A stretch of DNA of 64,000 nt from positions 1,495,671 to 1,559,670 of the forward strand of contig CM055201.1 in assembly GCA_029224185.1 (NCBI GenBank), written 5' to 3'. Shown here one piece after another: positions 12,163-27,100 of this stretch. Both the position numbers and the translations under genes were made by a program. Numbering within the stretch: the first letter of the stretch is position 1; each line of letters starts with the position of its first letter. Source of the stretch: Karalla daura. Lineage: Eukaryota > Chordata > Actinopteri > Chaetodontiformes > Leiognathidae. Under the pieces are notes generated by a model. That model searched no databases. It had not been told where the DNA came from and saw only the letters and a list, made by a program, of their open reading frames with translations.

Positions 12163-15100
12163 CTCGTCATCGTCCTGTCTGTGAATTGTGGTCTCAGCAA
12201 ACAGACTGCACATTTACAAATTTCTATCAACATACTGTCAATACTCAATATGTTTGTGTTTTGTCTACATATTATGGAAAACTCACGTTTTAAGGGCTGC
12301 ATTTCTTGTCGTTCACCTCCTTTGACTGGCTGTGTTTTTTTTTCAATGAAAACGGCGGACAAACAAGAAAAAAACAACTTACAAACATAGAAACTCATTC
12401 AATGGGTTGGAAAAAACCTTACAACCAGGTGGAAAAGCGGTGGGAAAGAGCAGGACTCAGATTGAACACATGTCAGATATGAAAACATCTGGGGAAAGTT
12501 CTCGTCATCGTCCTGCCTGTGACTTGTGGTCTCAGCAAACTGACTGCACATTTACAAATTTCTATCAATATACTGCCAATACTCAATATGTTTGTGTTTT
12601 GCCTACATATTGGGGAAAACTCGCGTTTTTAGGGCTGCATTTCTTGTAGTTCACCTTTCGACTGGCTGTGTTTTTTTCAAAGGAACATGGGGGACAGACA
12701 AGAAAAAAACTTACAAAAATAGAAACTGACTTGGAGGGTTGGAAAAACATTAGAATCAGGTGGAAAGCAGGAGAACAGAGGAGGACTCAGATACTGCGCA
12801 TGTCAGATATCAAAACATCTGAGGAAAAGTCTCGTCATCGTCCTGTCTGGGAGTTGTGGTCTCAGCAAACTGACTGCATATTTACAAATTTCGATCAATA
12901 TACTGCCAATCCTAAAAATGTTAGTGTGTTGTCTACATATTGTGTGAAACTCACGTTTTTGGGGCTGTATTTCTTGTCGTTCACCTCTTTTGACTGGCTG
13001 TGTTTTTTTTCCAAGGAAAACCGGGAACAGACAAGAAACCAACTTACAAACACAGAAGCTGATTCAGTGGGTTGGAAAACCATCAGAACCGCGTGGAAAA
13101 GGACAACAGAGCAGGACTCAGATCATCCTTATGTCAGATATCAAAACATCTGGGGAAAGTTCTCGTCATCGTCCTGTCTGTGACTTGTGGTCTCAGCAAA
13201 CTGACTGCACATTTACAAATTTCTTTCAACATACTGCAAATACTCAACATGTTTGTGCTTTGAATACATATTGTGGAAAACTCACTTCTTTAGGGCTGTA
13301 TTTCTTGTCGTTCACCTCTTTTGACTGGCTGTGTTTTTTTTCCAAAGAAAACGGGGGACAGACAAGAAAACAACTTACAGACATAGAAGCTGATTCAGTG
13401 GGTTGGAAAAACGTCAGAACCACGTGGAAAAGGACAACAGAACAGGACTCAGATTCTCCTCATGTCAGATATGAAAACATTTGTAGAAAGTTCTCATCAT
13501 CGTCCTGTCTGTGACTTGTGGTCTCAGCAAACTGACTGCATATTTACAAATTTCTATCAATATACTGCCAATCCTTAAAAATGTTAGTGTGTTGTCTACA
13601 TATTATGGAAAACTCACGTTTTAAGGGCTGCATTTCTTGTCGTTCACCTCCTTTGACTGGCTGTGTTTTTTTCCAATGAAAACAGGGGACAAACAAGAAA
13701 AAAACAACTTACAAACATAGAAACTCATTCAATGGGTTGGAAAAAACCTTACAACCAGTTGGAAAAGCGGTGGGAAAGAGCAGGACTCAGATTGAACACA
13801 TGTCAGATATGAACACATCTGGGGAAAGTTCTCGTCATCGTCCTGCCTGTGACTTCTGGTTTCAGCAAACTGACTGCATATTCACAAATTTCTATCAATA
13901 TACTGCCAATACTCAACATGTTTGTGTTTTGCCTACATATTGTGGAAAACTCACGTTTTTAGGGCTGTATTTCTTGTAGTTCACCTTTTGACTGGCTGAG
14001 TTTGTTTCTCAAGGAGATCGGGGGACAAACAAGAAAAAAACAACTTACAAACATAGAAGATGATTCAGTGGGTTGGAAAAACGTCAGAGCCACGTGGAAA
14101 AGGACAACAGAGCAAGACTCAGATTCTCCTCATGTCAGGTATGAAAACACCTGAGGAAAGCTCTCGTCATCGTCCTGCCTGTGACTTGTGGTCTCAGCAA
14201 ACTGACTGCATATTTACAAATTTCTATCAACATACTTCCAATACTCAACATGTTTGTGTTTTGCCTACATATTGTGGAAAACTCACTTTTTTAGGGCTGT
14301 ATTTCTTGTAGTTCACCTCTTTTGACTGGCTGTTTGTTTCCCAAGGAAAACGGGGGACAGACAAGAAAAAATCTTACAAAAATAGAAACTGATGTAGAGG
14401 GTTGGAAAAACATTAGAATCAGGTGGAAAGGAGGACAACAGAGGAGGACTCAGATTCTGCGCATGTCAGACATCAAAACATCTGAGGAAAAGTCTCGTCA
14501 TCGTCCTGTCTGGGAGTTGTGCTCTCAGCAAACTGACTGCACATTTACAAATTTCTATCAATACACTGCCAATCCTAAAAATGTTAGTGTGTTGTCTACA
14601 CATTGTGTGAAACTCACTTTTATAGGGCTGCAATTCTTGTCGTTCACCTCTTTTGACTGGCTGTGTTTGTTTCCCAAGGAAAACGGAGGACTAAAAAGAA
14701 AAAAACAACTTACAAACATAGATACTGATTAAGTGGGTTGGAAAAAACCTTACAACCAGGTGGAAAAGTGGTGGAACAGAGCAGGACTCAGATTGAAAAA
14801 ATGTCAGATATGAAAAGATCTGAGGAAAGTTCTCGTCATCGTCCTGTCTGGGAGTTGTGGTCTCAGCAAACTGACTGCATATTTACAAATTTCTATCAAT
14901 ATACTGCCAATACTCAACATGTTTGTGTTTTGAATACATATAGTGGAAAACTCACTTTTTTTGGGGCTGCATTTCTTGTAGTTCACCTCATTTGACTGGC
15001 TGTTTTTCTTTCCAAGGAAAACGCGGGACAGACAAGGAAAAATCTTACAAACATAGAAATTGATTTAGTGGGTTGGAAAAACATTAGAATCTGGTGGAAA

Positions 15101-16506
15101 GGAGGAGAACAGAGGAGGACTCAGATTCTGATCATGTCAGACATCAAAACATCTGAGGAAAAGTCTCGTCATCGTCCAGTCAGGGAGTTGTGGTTTCAGC
15201 AAACTGACTGCACATTTAAAATTTCTATCAACATACTTCCGATACTCAACATTTTTGTGTTTTGCCTACATATTGTGGAAAACTCACTTTTTTAGGGCTG
15301 TATTTCTTGTGGTTCACCTCTTTTGACTGGCTGTGTTTGCTTCCCAAGGAAAACGAGGGACAAAAAAGAAAAAAACAATTTACAAACATAGAAACTGATT
15401 CAGTGGGTTGGAAAAACGTCAGAACCACGTGGAAAAGGACAACAGAGCAGGACTCAGAGGATGCGCATGTCAGGTATGAAAACACCTGAGGAAGGTTCTC
15501 GTCATCGTCCTGTCTGTGAGTTGTGGTCTCAGCAAACTGACTGCATATTTAAAAATTTCTATCAATATACTGCCAATACTCAACATGTTTGCCTTTTGCT
15601 TACATATTGTGGAAAACTCACGTTTTTAGGGCTGCACTTCTTGTCGTTCACCTCTTTTGACTGGCTGCATTTTGTTTTCCAAGGAAAACGGGGGACAAAC
15701 AAGAAAAAAACAACTTACAAACATAGAAACTGATTCAATGGGTTGGAAAAAACCTTACAACCAGTTGGAAAAGCGGTGGGAAAGAGCAGGACTCAGATTG
15801 AACACATGTCAGATATGAACACATCTGGGGAAAGTTCTCGTCATCGTCCTGCCTGTGACTTCTGGTTTCAGCAAACTGACTGCATATTCACAAATTTCTA
15901 TCAATATACTGCCAATACTCAACATGTTTGTGTTTTGCCTACATATTGTGGAAAACTCACGTTTTTAGGGCTGTATTTCTTGTAGTTCACCTTTTGACTG
16001 GCTGTGTTTGTTTCTCAAGGAGATCGGGGGACAAACAAGAAAAAAACAACTTACAAACATAGAAGCTGATTCAGTGGGTTGGAAAAACGTCAGAGCCACG
16101 TGGAAAAGGACAACAGAGCAAGACTCAGATTCTCCTCATGTCAGGTATGAAAACACCTGAGGAAAGCTCTCGTCATCGTCCTGCCTGTGACTTGTGGTCT
16201 CAGCAAACTGACTGCATATTTACAAATTTCGATCAATATACTGCCAATCCTAAAAATGTTAGTGTGTTGTCTATATATTGTGTGAAACTCACTTTTTTAG
16301 GGCTGTATTTCTTGTAGTTCACCTCCTTTGACTGGCTGTATTTTTTTTTCAATGAAAACGGGAGACAAACAAGAAAAAAAAAACTTACAAACATAGAAAC
16401 TGATTCAATGGGTTGGAAAAAACCTTACAACCAGGTGGAAAAGCGGTGGAACAGAGCAGGACTCAGATCCAAAAAATGTCAGATATGAAAACATCTGAGG
16501 AAAGTT
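12163..16506. repeat. 13-monomer HOR copy H1 (4344 bp)
   Basis: Landmarks are 12163, 12501, 12831, 13162, 13493, 13831, 14163, 14494, 14832, 15165, 15498, 15837 and 16169, types A-A-C-B-B-A-B-C-A-C-B-A-B. The next copy begins at 16507, exactly 4344 bp on. The same string recurs at 19845 and 24189. The unit contains the 3567-type monomer twice (13831 and 15837, 2006 bp apart), so it can be read as a 6-mer plus a 7-mer. One private difference from H3 was seen: CTGAGTTTG near 13999 where H3 has CTGTGTTTG. Confidence 0.92.
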
Positions 16507-18171
16507 CTCGTCATCGTCCTGTCTGTGAATTGTGGTCTCAGCAAACAGACTGCACATTTACAAATTTCTATCAACATACTGTCAATACTCAATATGTTTG
16601 TGTTTTGTCTACATATTATGGAAAACTCACGTTTTAAGGGCTGCATTTCTTGTCGTTCACCTCCTTTGACTGGCTGTGTTTTTTTTTCAATGAAAACGGC
16701 GGACAAACAAGAAAAAAACAACTTACAAACATAGAAACTCATTCAATGGGTTGGAAAAAACCTTACAACCAGGTGGAAAAGCGGTGGGAAAGAGCAGGAC
16801 TCAGATTGAACACATGTCAGATATGAAAACATCTGGGGAAAGTTCTCGTCATCGTCCTGCCTGTGACTTGTGGTCTCAGCAAACTGACTGCACATTTACA
16901 AATTTCTATCAATATACTGCCAATACTCAATATGTTTGTGTTTTGCCTACATATTGGGGAAAACTCGCGTTTTTAGGGCTGCATTTCTTGTAGTTCACCT
17001 TTCGACTGGCTGTGTTTTTTTCAAAGGAACATGGGGGACAGACAAGAAAAAAACTTACAAAAATAGAAACTGACTTGGAGGGTTGGAAAAACATTAGAAT
17101 CAGGTGGAAAGCAGGAGAACAGAGGAGGACTCAGACACTGCGCATGTCAGATATCAAAACATCTGAGGAAAAGTCTCGTCATCGTCCTGTCTGGGAGTTG
17201 TGGTCTCAGCAAACTGACTGCATATTTACAAATTTCGATCAATATACTGCCAATCCTAAAAATGTTAGTGTGTTGTCTACATATTGTGTGAAACTCACGT
17301 TTTTGGGGCTGTATTTCTTGTCGTTCACCTCTTTTGACTGGCTGTGTTTTTTTTCCAAAGAAAACGGGGGACAGACAAGAAAACAACTTACAGACATAGA
17401 AGCTGATTCAGTGGGTTGGAAAAACGTCAGAACCACGTGGAAAAGGACAACAGAACAGGACTCAGATTCTCCTCATGTCAGATATGAAAACATTTGTAGA
17501 AAGTTCTCATCATCGTCCTGTCTGTGACTTGTGGTCTCAGCAAACTGACTGCATATTTACAAATTTCTATCAATATACTGCCAATCCTTAAAAATGTTAG
17601 TGTGTTGTCTACATATTATGGAAAACTCACGTTTTAAGGGCTGCATTTCTTGTCGTTCACCTCCTTTGACTGGCTGTGTTTTTTTCCAATGAAAACAGGG
17701 GACAAACAAGAAAAAAACAACTTACAAACATAGAAACTCATTCAATGGGTTGGAAAAAACCTTACAACCAGTTGGAAAAGCGGTGGGAAAGAGCAGGACT
17801 CAGATTGAACACATGTCAGATATGAACACATCTGGGGAAAGTTCTCGTCATCGTCCTGCCTGTGACTTCTGGTTTCAGCAAACTGACTGCATATTCACAA
17901 ATTTCTATCAATATACTGCCAATACTCAACATGTTTGTGTTTTGCCTACATATTGTGGAAAACTCACTTTTTTTTGTGAGTGTGACTGGCTGTTTTTTTA
18001 GTGAGTTTGACTGGCTGTTTTTTTTCCAAGGAAAACGGGGGACAGACAAGGAAAAATCTTACAAAAATAGAAATTGATTTAGTGGGTTGGAAAAACATTA
18101 GAATCAGGTGGAAAGGAGGAGAACAGAGGAGGACTCAGATTCTGATCACATCAAAAAATCTGAGGAAAAGT
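16507..18171. repeat. Truncated 13-mer copy H2, 5 monomers
   Basis: Landmarks are 16507, 16845, 17175, 17506 and 17844. It follows H1 in phase but lacks the monomer equivalent to 13162: the offset to H1 falls from 4344 to 4013, a loss of 331 bp. The chimeric join lies near 17340. Inside the monomer at 17844 the sequence switches (about 17965) from the H pattern to the 328-bp R pattern. The HOR is abandoned there after five monomers. Confidence 0.9.
17844..18171. repeat. 328-bp monomer, chimeric left half
   Basis: The right part is the duplicated GACTGGCTG form (near 17983-18016). The left part is the CTTCTGGTTTCAGC monomer of the 13-mer HOR. It is therefore a recombinant between H and R lineages, with the switch near 17965. 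Confidence 0.88.
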
Positions 18172-19844
18172 CTCGTCATCGTCCAGTCAGGGAGTTGTGG
18201 TCTCAGCAAACTGACTGCACATTTAAAATTTCTATCAACATACTTCCAATACTAAACATGTTTGTGTTTTGCCTACAGATTGTGGAAAACTCACTTTTTT
18301 ACGGCTGTATTTCTTGTAGTTCACCTCTTTTGACTGGCTGTGTTTGTTTCCCAAGGAAAACGAGGGACAAAAAAGAAAAAAACAATTTACAAACATAGAA
18401 ACTGATTCAGTGGGTTGGAAAAACATCAGAACCACGTGGAAAAGGACAACAGAGCAGGACTCAGATGGTGCGCATGTCAGGTATGAAAACACCTGAGGAA
18501 GGTTTTCGTCATCGTCCTGTCTGTGAGTTGTGGTCTCAGCAAACTGACTGCATATTTACAAATTTCTATCAACATACTGCCAATACTCAACATGTTTGCC
18601 TTTTGCTTACATATTGTGTAAAACTCACTTCTTTTAGGGCTGTATTTCTTGTAGTTCACCATTTTTAACTGGCTGTATTTTTTTTCCAAGGAAAACGGGG
18701 GACAGACAAGAAAAAAACAACTTACAAACATAGAAGCTGATTCAGTGGGTTGGAAAAACATCAGAACCACGTGGAAAAGGACAATAGATCAGGACTCAGT
18801 TTGTCCTCATGTCAGGTATGAAAACACCTGAGGAAAGTTCTCGTCATCGTCCTGTCTGTGAGTTGTGGTCTCAGCAAACTGACTGCATATTTACAAATTT
18901 CTATCAACATACTGCCAATACTCAACATGTTTGTGTTTTGCCTACATATTGGCGAAAACTCACTTTTTTTAGGGCTGTATTTCTTGCAGTTCACCTCTTT
19001 TGACTGGCTGTGTTTTTTTTTCCAAGGAAAACGGGAGGCAAACAAGAAAACAACTTACAAACATAGAAGCTGATTCAGTGGGTTGGAAAAACATCAGAAC
19101 CACGTGGAAAAGGAAAACAGAGCAGGACTCAGATCATCCTTATGTCAGATATGAAAACATCTGAGGAAAGTTCTCGTCATCGTCCTGTCTGTGAGTTGTG
19201 GTCTCAGCAAAATGACTGCACATTTACAAATTTCAATCAATATACTGCCAATACTCAACATGTTTGTGTTGTACCTACATATTGTGGAGAACTCACGTTT
19301 TTAGGGCTGCATTTCTTGTCGTTCACCTCTTGTGACTGGCTGTGTTCTTTTTCCAAGGAAAATGGGGGACAGACAAGAAAACAACAACTTACAAACATAG
19401 AAGCTGATTCAGTGGGTTGGAAAAACGTCAGACCCACACGGAAAAGGACAACAGATCAGGACTCAGATTCTCCTCATGTCAGATATGAAAACATCTGGGG
19501 AAAGTTCTCGTCATCGTCCTGTCTGTGAGTTGTGGTCTCAGCAAACTGACTGCATATTTACAAATTTCGATCAATATACTGCCAATCCTAAAAATGTTAG
19601 TGTGTTGTCTATATATTGTGTGAAACTCACTTTTTTAGGGCTGTATTTCTTGTAGTTCACCTCCTTTGACTGGCTGTATTTTTTTTTCAATGAAAACGGG
19701 AGACAAACAAGAAAAAAAAAACTTACAAACATAGAAACTGATTCAATGGGTTGGAAAAAACCTTACAACCAGGTGGAAAAGCGGTGGAACAGAGCAGGAC
19801 TCAGATCCAAAAAATGTCAGATATGAAAACATCTGAGGAAAGTT
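18172..19844. repeat. Segment R copy 2, 5 monomers
   Basis: Landmarks are 18172 (C), 18505 (B), 18840 (B), 19173 (B) and 19507 (B). It matches 10825-12162 with one extra B monomer (offset 7347 before it, 7682 after), and matches 39772-40771 at offset 21600. It leads into H3 as R copy 1 leads into H1, so R followed by H is a repeated larger module of 7682 bp. Confidence 0.9.
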
Positions 19845-22800
19845 CTCGTCATCGTCCTGTCTGTGAATTGTGGTCTCAGCAAACAGACTGCACATTTACA
19901 AATTTCTATCAACATACTGTCAATACTCAATATGTTTGTGTTTTGTCTACATATTATGGAAAACTCACGTTTTAAGGGCTGCATTTCTTGTCGTTCACCT
20001 CCTTTGACTGGCTGTGTTTTTTTTTCAATGAAAACGGCGGACAAACAAGAAAAAAACAACTTACAAACATAGAAACTCATTCAATGGGTTGGAAAAAACC
20101 TTACAACCAGGTGGAAAAGCGGTGGGAAAGAGCAGGACTCAGATTGAACACATGTCAGATATGAAAACATCTGGGGAAAGTTCTCGTCATCGTCCTGCCT
20201 GTGACTTGTGGTCTCAGCAAACTGACTGCACATTTACAAATTTCTATCAATATACTGCCAATACTCAATATGTTTGTGTTTTGCCTACATATTGGGGAAA
20301 ACTCGCGTTTTTAGGGCTGCATTTCTTGTAGTTCACCTTTCGACTGGCTGTGTTTTTTTCAAAGGAACATGGGGGACAGACAAGAAAAAAACTTACAAAA
20401 ATAGAAACTGACTTGGAGGGTTGGAAAAACATTAGAATCAGGTGGAAAGCAGGAGAACAGAGGAGGACTCAGATACTGCGCATGTCAGATATCAAAACAT
20501 CTGAGGAAAAGTCTCGTCATCGTCCTGTCTGGGAGTTGTGGTCTCAGCAAACTGACTGCATATTTACAAATTTCGATCAATATACTGCCAATCCTAAAAA
20601 TGTTAGTGTGTTGTCTACATATTGTGTGAAACTCACGTTTTTGGGGCTGTATTTCTTGTCGTTCACCTCTTTTGACTGGCTGTGTTTTTTTTCCAAGGAA
20701 AACCGGGAACAGACAAGAAACCAACTTACAAACACAGAAGCTGATTCAGTGGGTTGGAAAACCATCAGAACCGCGTGGAAAAGGACAACAGAGCAGGACT
20801 CAGATCATCCTTATGTCAGATATCAAAACATCTGGGGAAAGTTCTCGTCATCGTCCTGTCTGTGACTTGTGGTCTCAGCAAACTGACTGCACATTTACAA
20901 ATTTCTTTCAACATACTGCAAATACTCAACATGTTTGTGCTTTGAATACATATTGTGGAAAACTCACTTCTTTAGGGCTGTATTTCTTGTCGTTCACCTC
21001 TTTTGACTGGCTGTGTTTTTTTTCCAAAGAAAACGGGGGACAGACAAGAAAACAACTTACAGACATAGAAGCTGATTCAGTGGGTTGGAAAAACGTCAGA
21101 ACCACGTGGAAAAGGACAACAGAACAGGACTCAGATTCTCCTCATGTCAGATATGAAAACATTTGTAGAAAGTTCTCATCATCGTCCTGTCTGTGACTTG
21201 TGGTCTCAGCAAACTGACTGCATATTTACAAATTTCTATCAATATACTGCCAATCCTTAAAAATGTTAGTGTGTTGTCTACATATTATGGAAAACTCACG
21301 TTTTAAGGGCTGCATTTCTTGTCGTTCACCTCCTTTGACTGGCTGTGTTTTTTTCCAATGAAAACAGGGGACAAACAAGAAAAAAACAACTTACAAACAT
21401 AGAAACTCATTCAATGGGTTGGAAAAAACCTTACAACCAGTTGGAAAAGCGGTGGGAAAGAGCAGGACTCAGATTGAACACATGTCAGATATGAACACAT
21501 CTGGGGAAAGTTCTCGTCATCGTCCTGCCTGTGACTTCTGGTTTCAGCAAACTGACTGCATATTCACAAATTTCTATCAATATACTGCCAATACTCAACA
21601 TGTTTGTGTTTTGCCTACATATTGTGGAAAACTCACGTTTTTAGGGCTGTATTTCTTGTAGTTCACCTTTTGACTGGCTGTGTTTGTTTCTCAAGGAGAT
21701 CGGGGGACAAACAAGAAAAAAACAACTTACAAACATAGAAGATGATTCAGTGGGTTGGAAAAACGTCAGAGCCACGTGGAAAAGGACAACAGAGCAAGAC
21801 TCAGATTCTCCTCATGTCAGGTATGAAAACACCTGAGGAAAGCTCTCGTCATCGTCCTGCCTGTGACTTGTGGTCTCAGCAAACTGACTGCATATTTACA
21901 AATTTCTATCAACATACTTCCAATACTCAACATGTTTGTGTTTTGCCTACATATTGTGGAAAACTCACTTTTTTAGGGCTGTATTTCTTGTAGTTCACCT
22001 CTTTTGACTGGCTGTTTGTTTCCCAAGGAAAACGGGGGACAGACAAGAAAAAATCTTACAAAAATAGAAACTGATGTAGAGGGTTGGAAAAACATTAGAA
22101 TCAGGTGGAAAGGAGGACAACAGAGGAGGACTCAGATTCTGCGCATGTCAGACATCAAAACATCTGAGGAAAAGTCTCGTCATCGTCCTGTCTGGGAGTT
22201 GTGCTCTCAGCAAACTGACTGCACATTTACAAATTTCTATCAATACACTGCCAATCCTAAAAATGTTAGTGTGTTGTCTACACATTGTGTGAAACTCACT
22301 TTTATAGGGCTGCAATTCTTGTCGTTCACCTCTTTTGACTGGCTGTGTTTGTTTCCCAAGGAAAACGGAGGACTAAAAAGAAAAAAACAACTTACAAACA
22401 TAGATACTGATTAAGTGGGTTGGAAAAAACCTTACAACCAGGTGGAAAAGTGGTGGAACAGAGCAGGACTCAGATTGAAAAAATGTCAGATATGAAAAGA
22501 TCTGAGGAAAGTTCTCGTCATCGTCCTGTCTGGGAGTTGTGGTCTCAGCAAACTGACTGCATATTTACAAATTTCTATCAATATACTGCCAATACTCAAC
22601 ATGTTTGTGTTTTGAATACATATAGTGGAAAACTCACTTTTTTTGGGGCTGCATTTCTTGTAGTTCACCTCATTTGACTGGCTGTTTTTCTTTCCAAGGA
22701 AAACGCGGGACAGACAAGGAAAAATCTTACAAACATAGAAATTGATTTAGTGGGTTGGAAAAACATTAGAATCTGGTGGAAAGGAGGAGAACAGAGGAGG

Positions 22801-24188
22801 ACTCAGATTCTGATCATGTCAGACATCAAAACATCTGAGGAAAAGTCTCGTCATCGTCCAGTCAGGGAGTTGTGGTTTCAGCAAACTGACTGCACATTTA
22901 AAATTTCTATCAACATACTTCCGATACTCAACATTTTTGTGTTTTGCCTACATATTGTGGAAAACTCACTTTTTTAGGGCTGTATTTCTTGTGGTTCACC
23001 TCTTTTGACTGGCTGTGTTTGCTTCCCAAGGAAAACGAGGGACAAAAAAGAAAAAAACAATTTACAAACATAGAAACTGATTCAGTGGGTTGGAAAAACG
23101 TCAGAACCACGTGGAAAAGGACAACAGAGCAGGACTCAGAGGATGCGCATGTCAGGTATGAAAACACCTGAGGAAGGTTCTCGTCATCGTCCTGTCTGTG
23201 AGTTGTGGTCTCAGCAAACTGACTGCATATTTAAAAATTTCTATCAATATACTGCCAATACTCAACATGTTTGCCTTTTGCTTACATATTGTGGAAAACT
23301 CACGTTTTTAGGGCTGCACTTCTTGTCGTTCACCTCTTTTGACTGGCTGCATTTTGTTTTCCAAGGAAAACGGGGGACAAACAAGAAAAAAACAACTTAC
23401 AAACATAGAAACTGATTCAATGGGTTGGAAAAAACCTTACAACCAGTTGGAAAAGCGGTGGGAAAGAGCAGGACTCAGATTGAACACATGTCAGATATGA
23501 ACACATCTGGGGAAAGTTCTCGTCATCGTCCTGCCTGTGACTTCTGGTTTCAGCAAACTGACTGCATATTCACAAATTTCTATCAATATACTGCCAATAC
23601 TCAACATGTTTGTGTTTTGCCTACATATTGTGGAAAACTCACGTTTTTAGGGCTGTATTTCTTGTAGTTCACCTTTTGACTGGCTGTGTTTGTTTCTCAA
23701 GGAGATCGGGGGACAAACAAGAAAAAAACAACTTACAAACATAGAAGCTGATTCAGTGGGTTGGAAAAACGTCAGAGCCACGTGGAAAAGGACAACAGAG
23801 CAAGACTCAGATTCTCCTCATGTCAGGTATGAAAACACCTGAGGAAAGCTCTCGTCATCGTCCTGCCTGTGACTTGTGGTCTCAGCAAACTGACTGCATA
23901 TTTACAAATTTCGATCAATATACTGCCAATCCTAAAAATGTTAGTGTGTTGTCTATATATTGTGTGAAACTCACTTTTTTAGGGCTGTATTTCTTGTAGT
24001 TCACCTCCTTTGACTGGCTGTATTTTTTTTTCAATGAAAACGGGAGACAAACAAGAAAAAAAAAACTTACAAACATAGAAACTGATTCAATGGGTTGGAA
24101 AAAACCTTACAACCAGGTGGAAAAGCGGTGGAACAGAGCAGGACTCAGATCCAAAAAATGTCAGATATGAAAACATCTGAGGAAAGTT
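19845..24188. repeat. 13-monomer HOR copy H3 (4344 bp)
   Basis: Landmarks are 19845, 20183, 20513, 20844, 21175, 21513, 21845, 22176, 22514, 22847, 23180, 23519 and 23851, with the same type string as H1. Every landmark is exactly 7682 bp beyond its H1 counterpart, so there is no net indel over 4.3 kb. By eye I found a single substitution (near 13999/21681). Confidence 0.92.
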
Positions 24189-27100
24189 CTCGTCATCGTC
24201 CTGTCTGTGAATTGTGGTCTCAGCAAACAGACTGCACATTTACAAATTTCTATCAACATACTGTCAATACTCAATATGTTTGTGTTTTGTCTACATATTA
24301 TGGAAAACTCACGTTTTAAGGGCTGCATTTCTTGTCGTTCACCTCCTTTGACTGGCTGTGTTTTTTTTTCAATGAAAACGGCGGACAAACAAGAAAAAAA
24401 CAACTTACAAACATAGAAACTCATTCAATGGGTTGGAAAAAACCTTACAACCAGGTGGAAAAGCGGTGGGAAAGAGCAGGACTCAGATTGAACACATGTC
24501 AGATATGAAAACATCTGGGGAAAGTTCTCGTCATCGTCCTGCCTGTGACTTGTGGTCTCAGCAAACTGACTGCACATTTACAAATTTCTATCAATATACT
24601 GCCAATACTCAATATGTTTGTGTTTTGCCTACATATTGGGGAAAACTCGCGTTTTTAGGGCTGCATTTCTTGTAGTTCACCTTTCGACTGGCTGTGTTTT
24701 TTTCAAAGGAACATGGGGGACAGACAAGAAAAAAACTTACAAAAATAGAAACTGACTTGGAGGGTTGGAAAAACATTAGAATCAGGTGGAAAGCAGGAGA
24801 ACAGAGGAGGACTCAGATACTGCGCATGTCAGATATCAAAACATCTGAGGAAAAGTCTCGTCATCGTCCTGTCTGGGAGTTGTGGTCTCAGCAAACTGAC
24901 TGCATATTTACAAATTTCGATCAATATACTGCCAATCCTAAAAATGTTAGTGTGTTGTCTACATATTGTGTGAAACTCACGTTTTTGGGGCTGTATTTCT
25001 TGTCGTTCACCTCTTTTGACTGGCTGTGTTTTTTTTCCAAGGAAAACCGGGAACAGACAAGAAACCAACTTACAAACACAGAAGCTGATTCAGTGGGTTG
25101 GAAAACCATCAGAACCGCGTGGAAAAGGACAACAGAGCAGGACTCAGATCATCCTTATGTCAGATATCAAAACATCTGGGGAAAGTTCTCGTCATCGTCC
25201 TGTCTGTGACTTGTGGTCTCAGCAAACTGACTGCACATTTACAAATTTCTTTCAACATACTGCAAATACTCAACATGTTTGTGCTTTGAATACATATTGT
25301 GGAAAACTCACTTCTTTAGGGCTGTATTTCTTGTCGTTCACCTCTTTTGACTGGCTGTGTTTTTTTTCCAAAGAAAACGGGGGACAGACAAGAAAACAAC
25401 TTACAGACATAGAAGCTGATTCAGTGGGTTGGAAAAACGTCAGAACCACGTGGAAAAGGACAACAGAACAGGACTCAGATTCTCCTCATGTCAGATATGA
25501 AAACATTTGTAGAAAGTTCTCATCATCGTCCTGTCTGTGACTTGTGGTCTCAGCAAACTGACTGCATATTTACAAATTTCTATCAATATACTGCCAATCC
25601 TTAAAAATGTTAGTGTGTTGTCTACATATTATGGAAAACTCACGTTTTAAGGGCTGCATTTCTTGTCGTTCACCTCCTTTGACTGGCTGTGTTTTTTTCC
25701 AATGAAAACAGGGGACAAACAAGAAAAAAACAACTTACAAACATAGAAACTCATTCAATGGGTTGGAAAAAACCTTACAACCAGTTGGAAAAGCGGTGGG
25801 AAAGAGCAGGACTCAGATTGAACACATGTCAGATATGAACACATCTGGGGAAAGTTCTCGTCATCGTCCTGCCTGTGACTTCTGGTTTCAGCAAACTGAC
25901 TGCATATTCACAAATTTCTATCAATATACTGCCAATACTCAACATGTTTGTGTTTTGCCTACATATTGTGGAAAACTCACGTTTTTAGGGCTGTATTTCT
26001 TGTAGTTCACCTTTTGACTGGCTGTGTTTGTTTCTCAAGGAGATCGGGGGACAAACAAGAAAAAAACAACTTACAAACATAGAAGATGATTCAGTGGGTT
26101 GGAAAAACGTCAGAGCCACGTGGAAAAGGACAACAGAGCAAGACTCAGATTCTCCTCATGTCAGGTATGAAAACACCTGAGGAAAGCTCTCGTCATCGTC
26201 CTGCCTGTGACTTGTGGTCTCAGCAAACTGACTGCATATTTACAAATTTCTATCAACATACTTCCAATACTCAACATGTTTGTGTTTTGCCTACATATTG
26301 TGGAAAACTCACTTTTTTAGGGCTGTATTTCTTGTAGTTCACCTCTTTTGACTGGCTGTTTGTTTCCCAAGGAAAACGGGGGACAGACAAGAAAAAATCT
26401 TACAAAAATAGAAACTGATGTAGAGGGTTGGAAAAACATTAGAATCAGGTGGAAAGGAGGACAACAGAGGAGGACTCAGATTCTGCGCATGTCAGACATC
26501 AAAACATCTGAGGAAAAGTCTCGTCATCGTCCTGTCTGGGAGTTGTGCTCTCAGCAAACTGACTGCACATTTACAAATTTCTATCAATACACTGCCAATC
26601 CTAAAAATGTTAGTGTGTTGTCTACACATTGTGTGAAACTCACTTTTATAGGGCTGCAATTCTTGTCGTTCACCTCTTTTGACTGGCTGTGTTTGTTTCC
26701 CAAGGAAAACGGAGGACTAAAAAGAAAAAAACAACTTACAAACATAGATACTGATTAAGTGGGTTGGAAAAAACCTTACAACCAGGTGGAAAAGTGGTGG
26801 AACAGAGCAGGACTCAGATTGAAAAAATGTCAGATATGAAAAGATCTGAGGAAAGTTCTCGTCATCGTCCTGTCTGGGAGTTGTGGTCTCAGCAAACTGA
26901 CTGCATATTTACAAATTTCTATCAATATACTGCCAATACTCAACATGTTTGTGTTTTGAATACATATAGTGGAAAACTCACTTTTTTTGGGGCTGCATTT
27001 CTTGTAGTTCACCTCATTTGACTGGCTGTTTTTCTTTCCAAGGAAAACGCGGGACAGACAAGGAAAAATCTTACAAACATAGAAATTGATTTAGTGGGTT

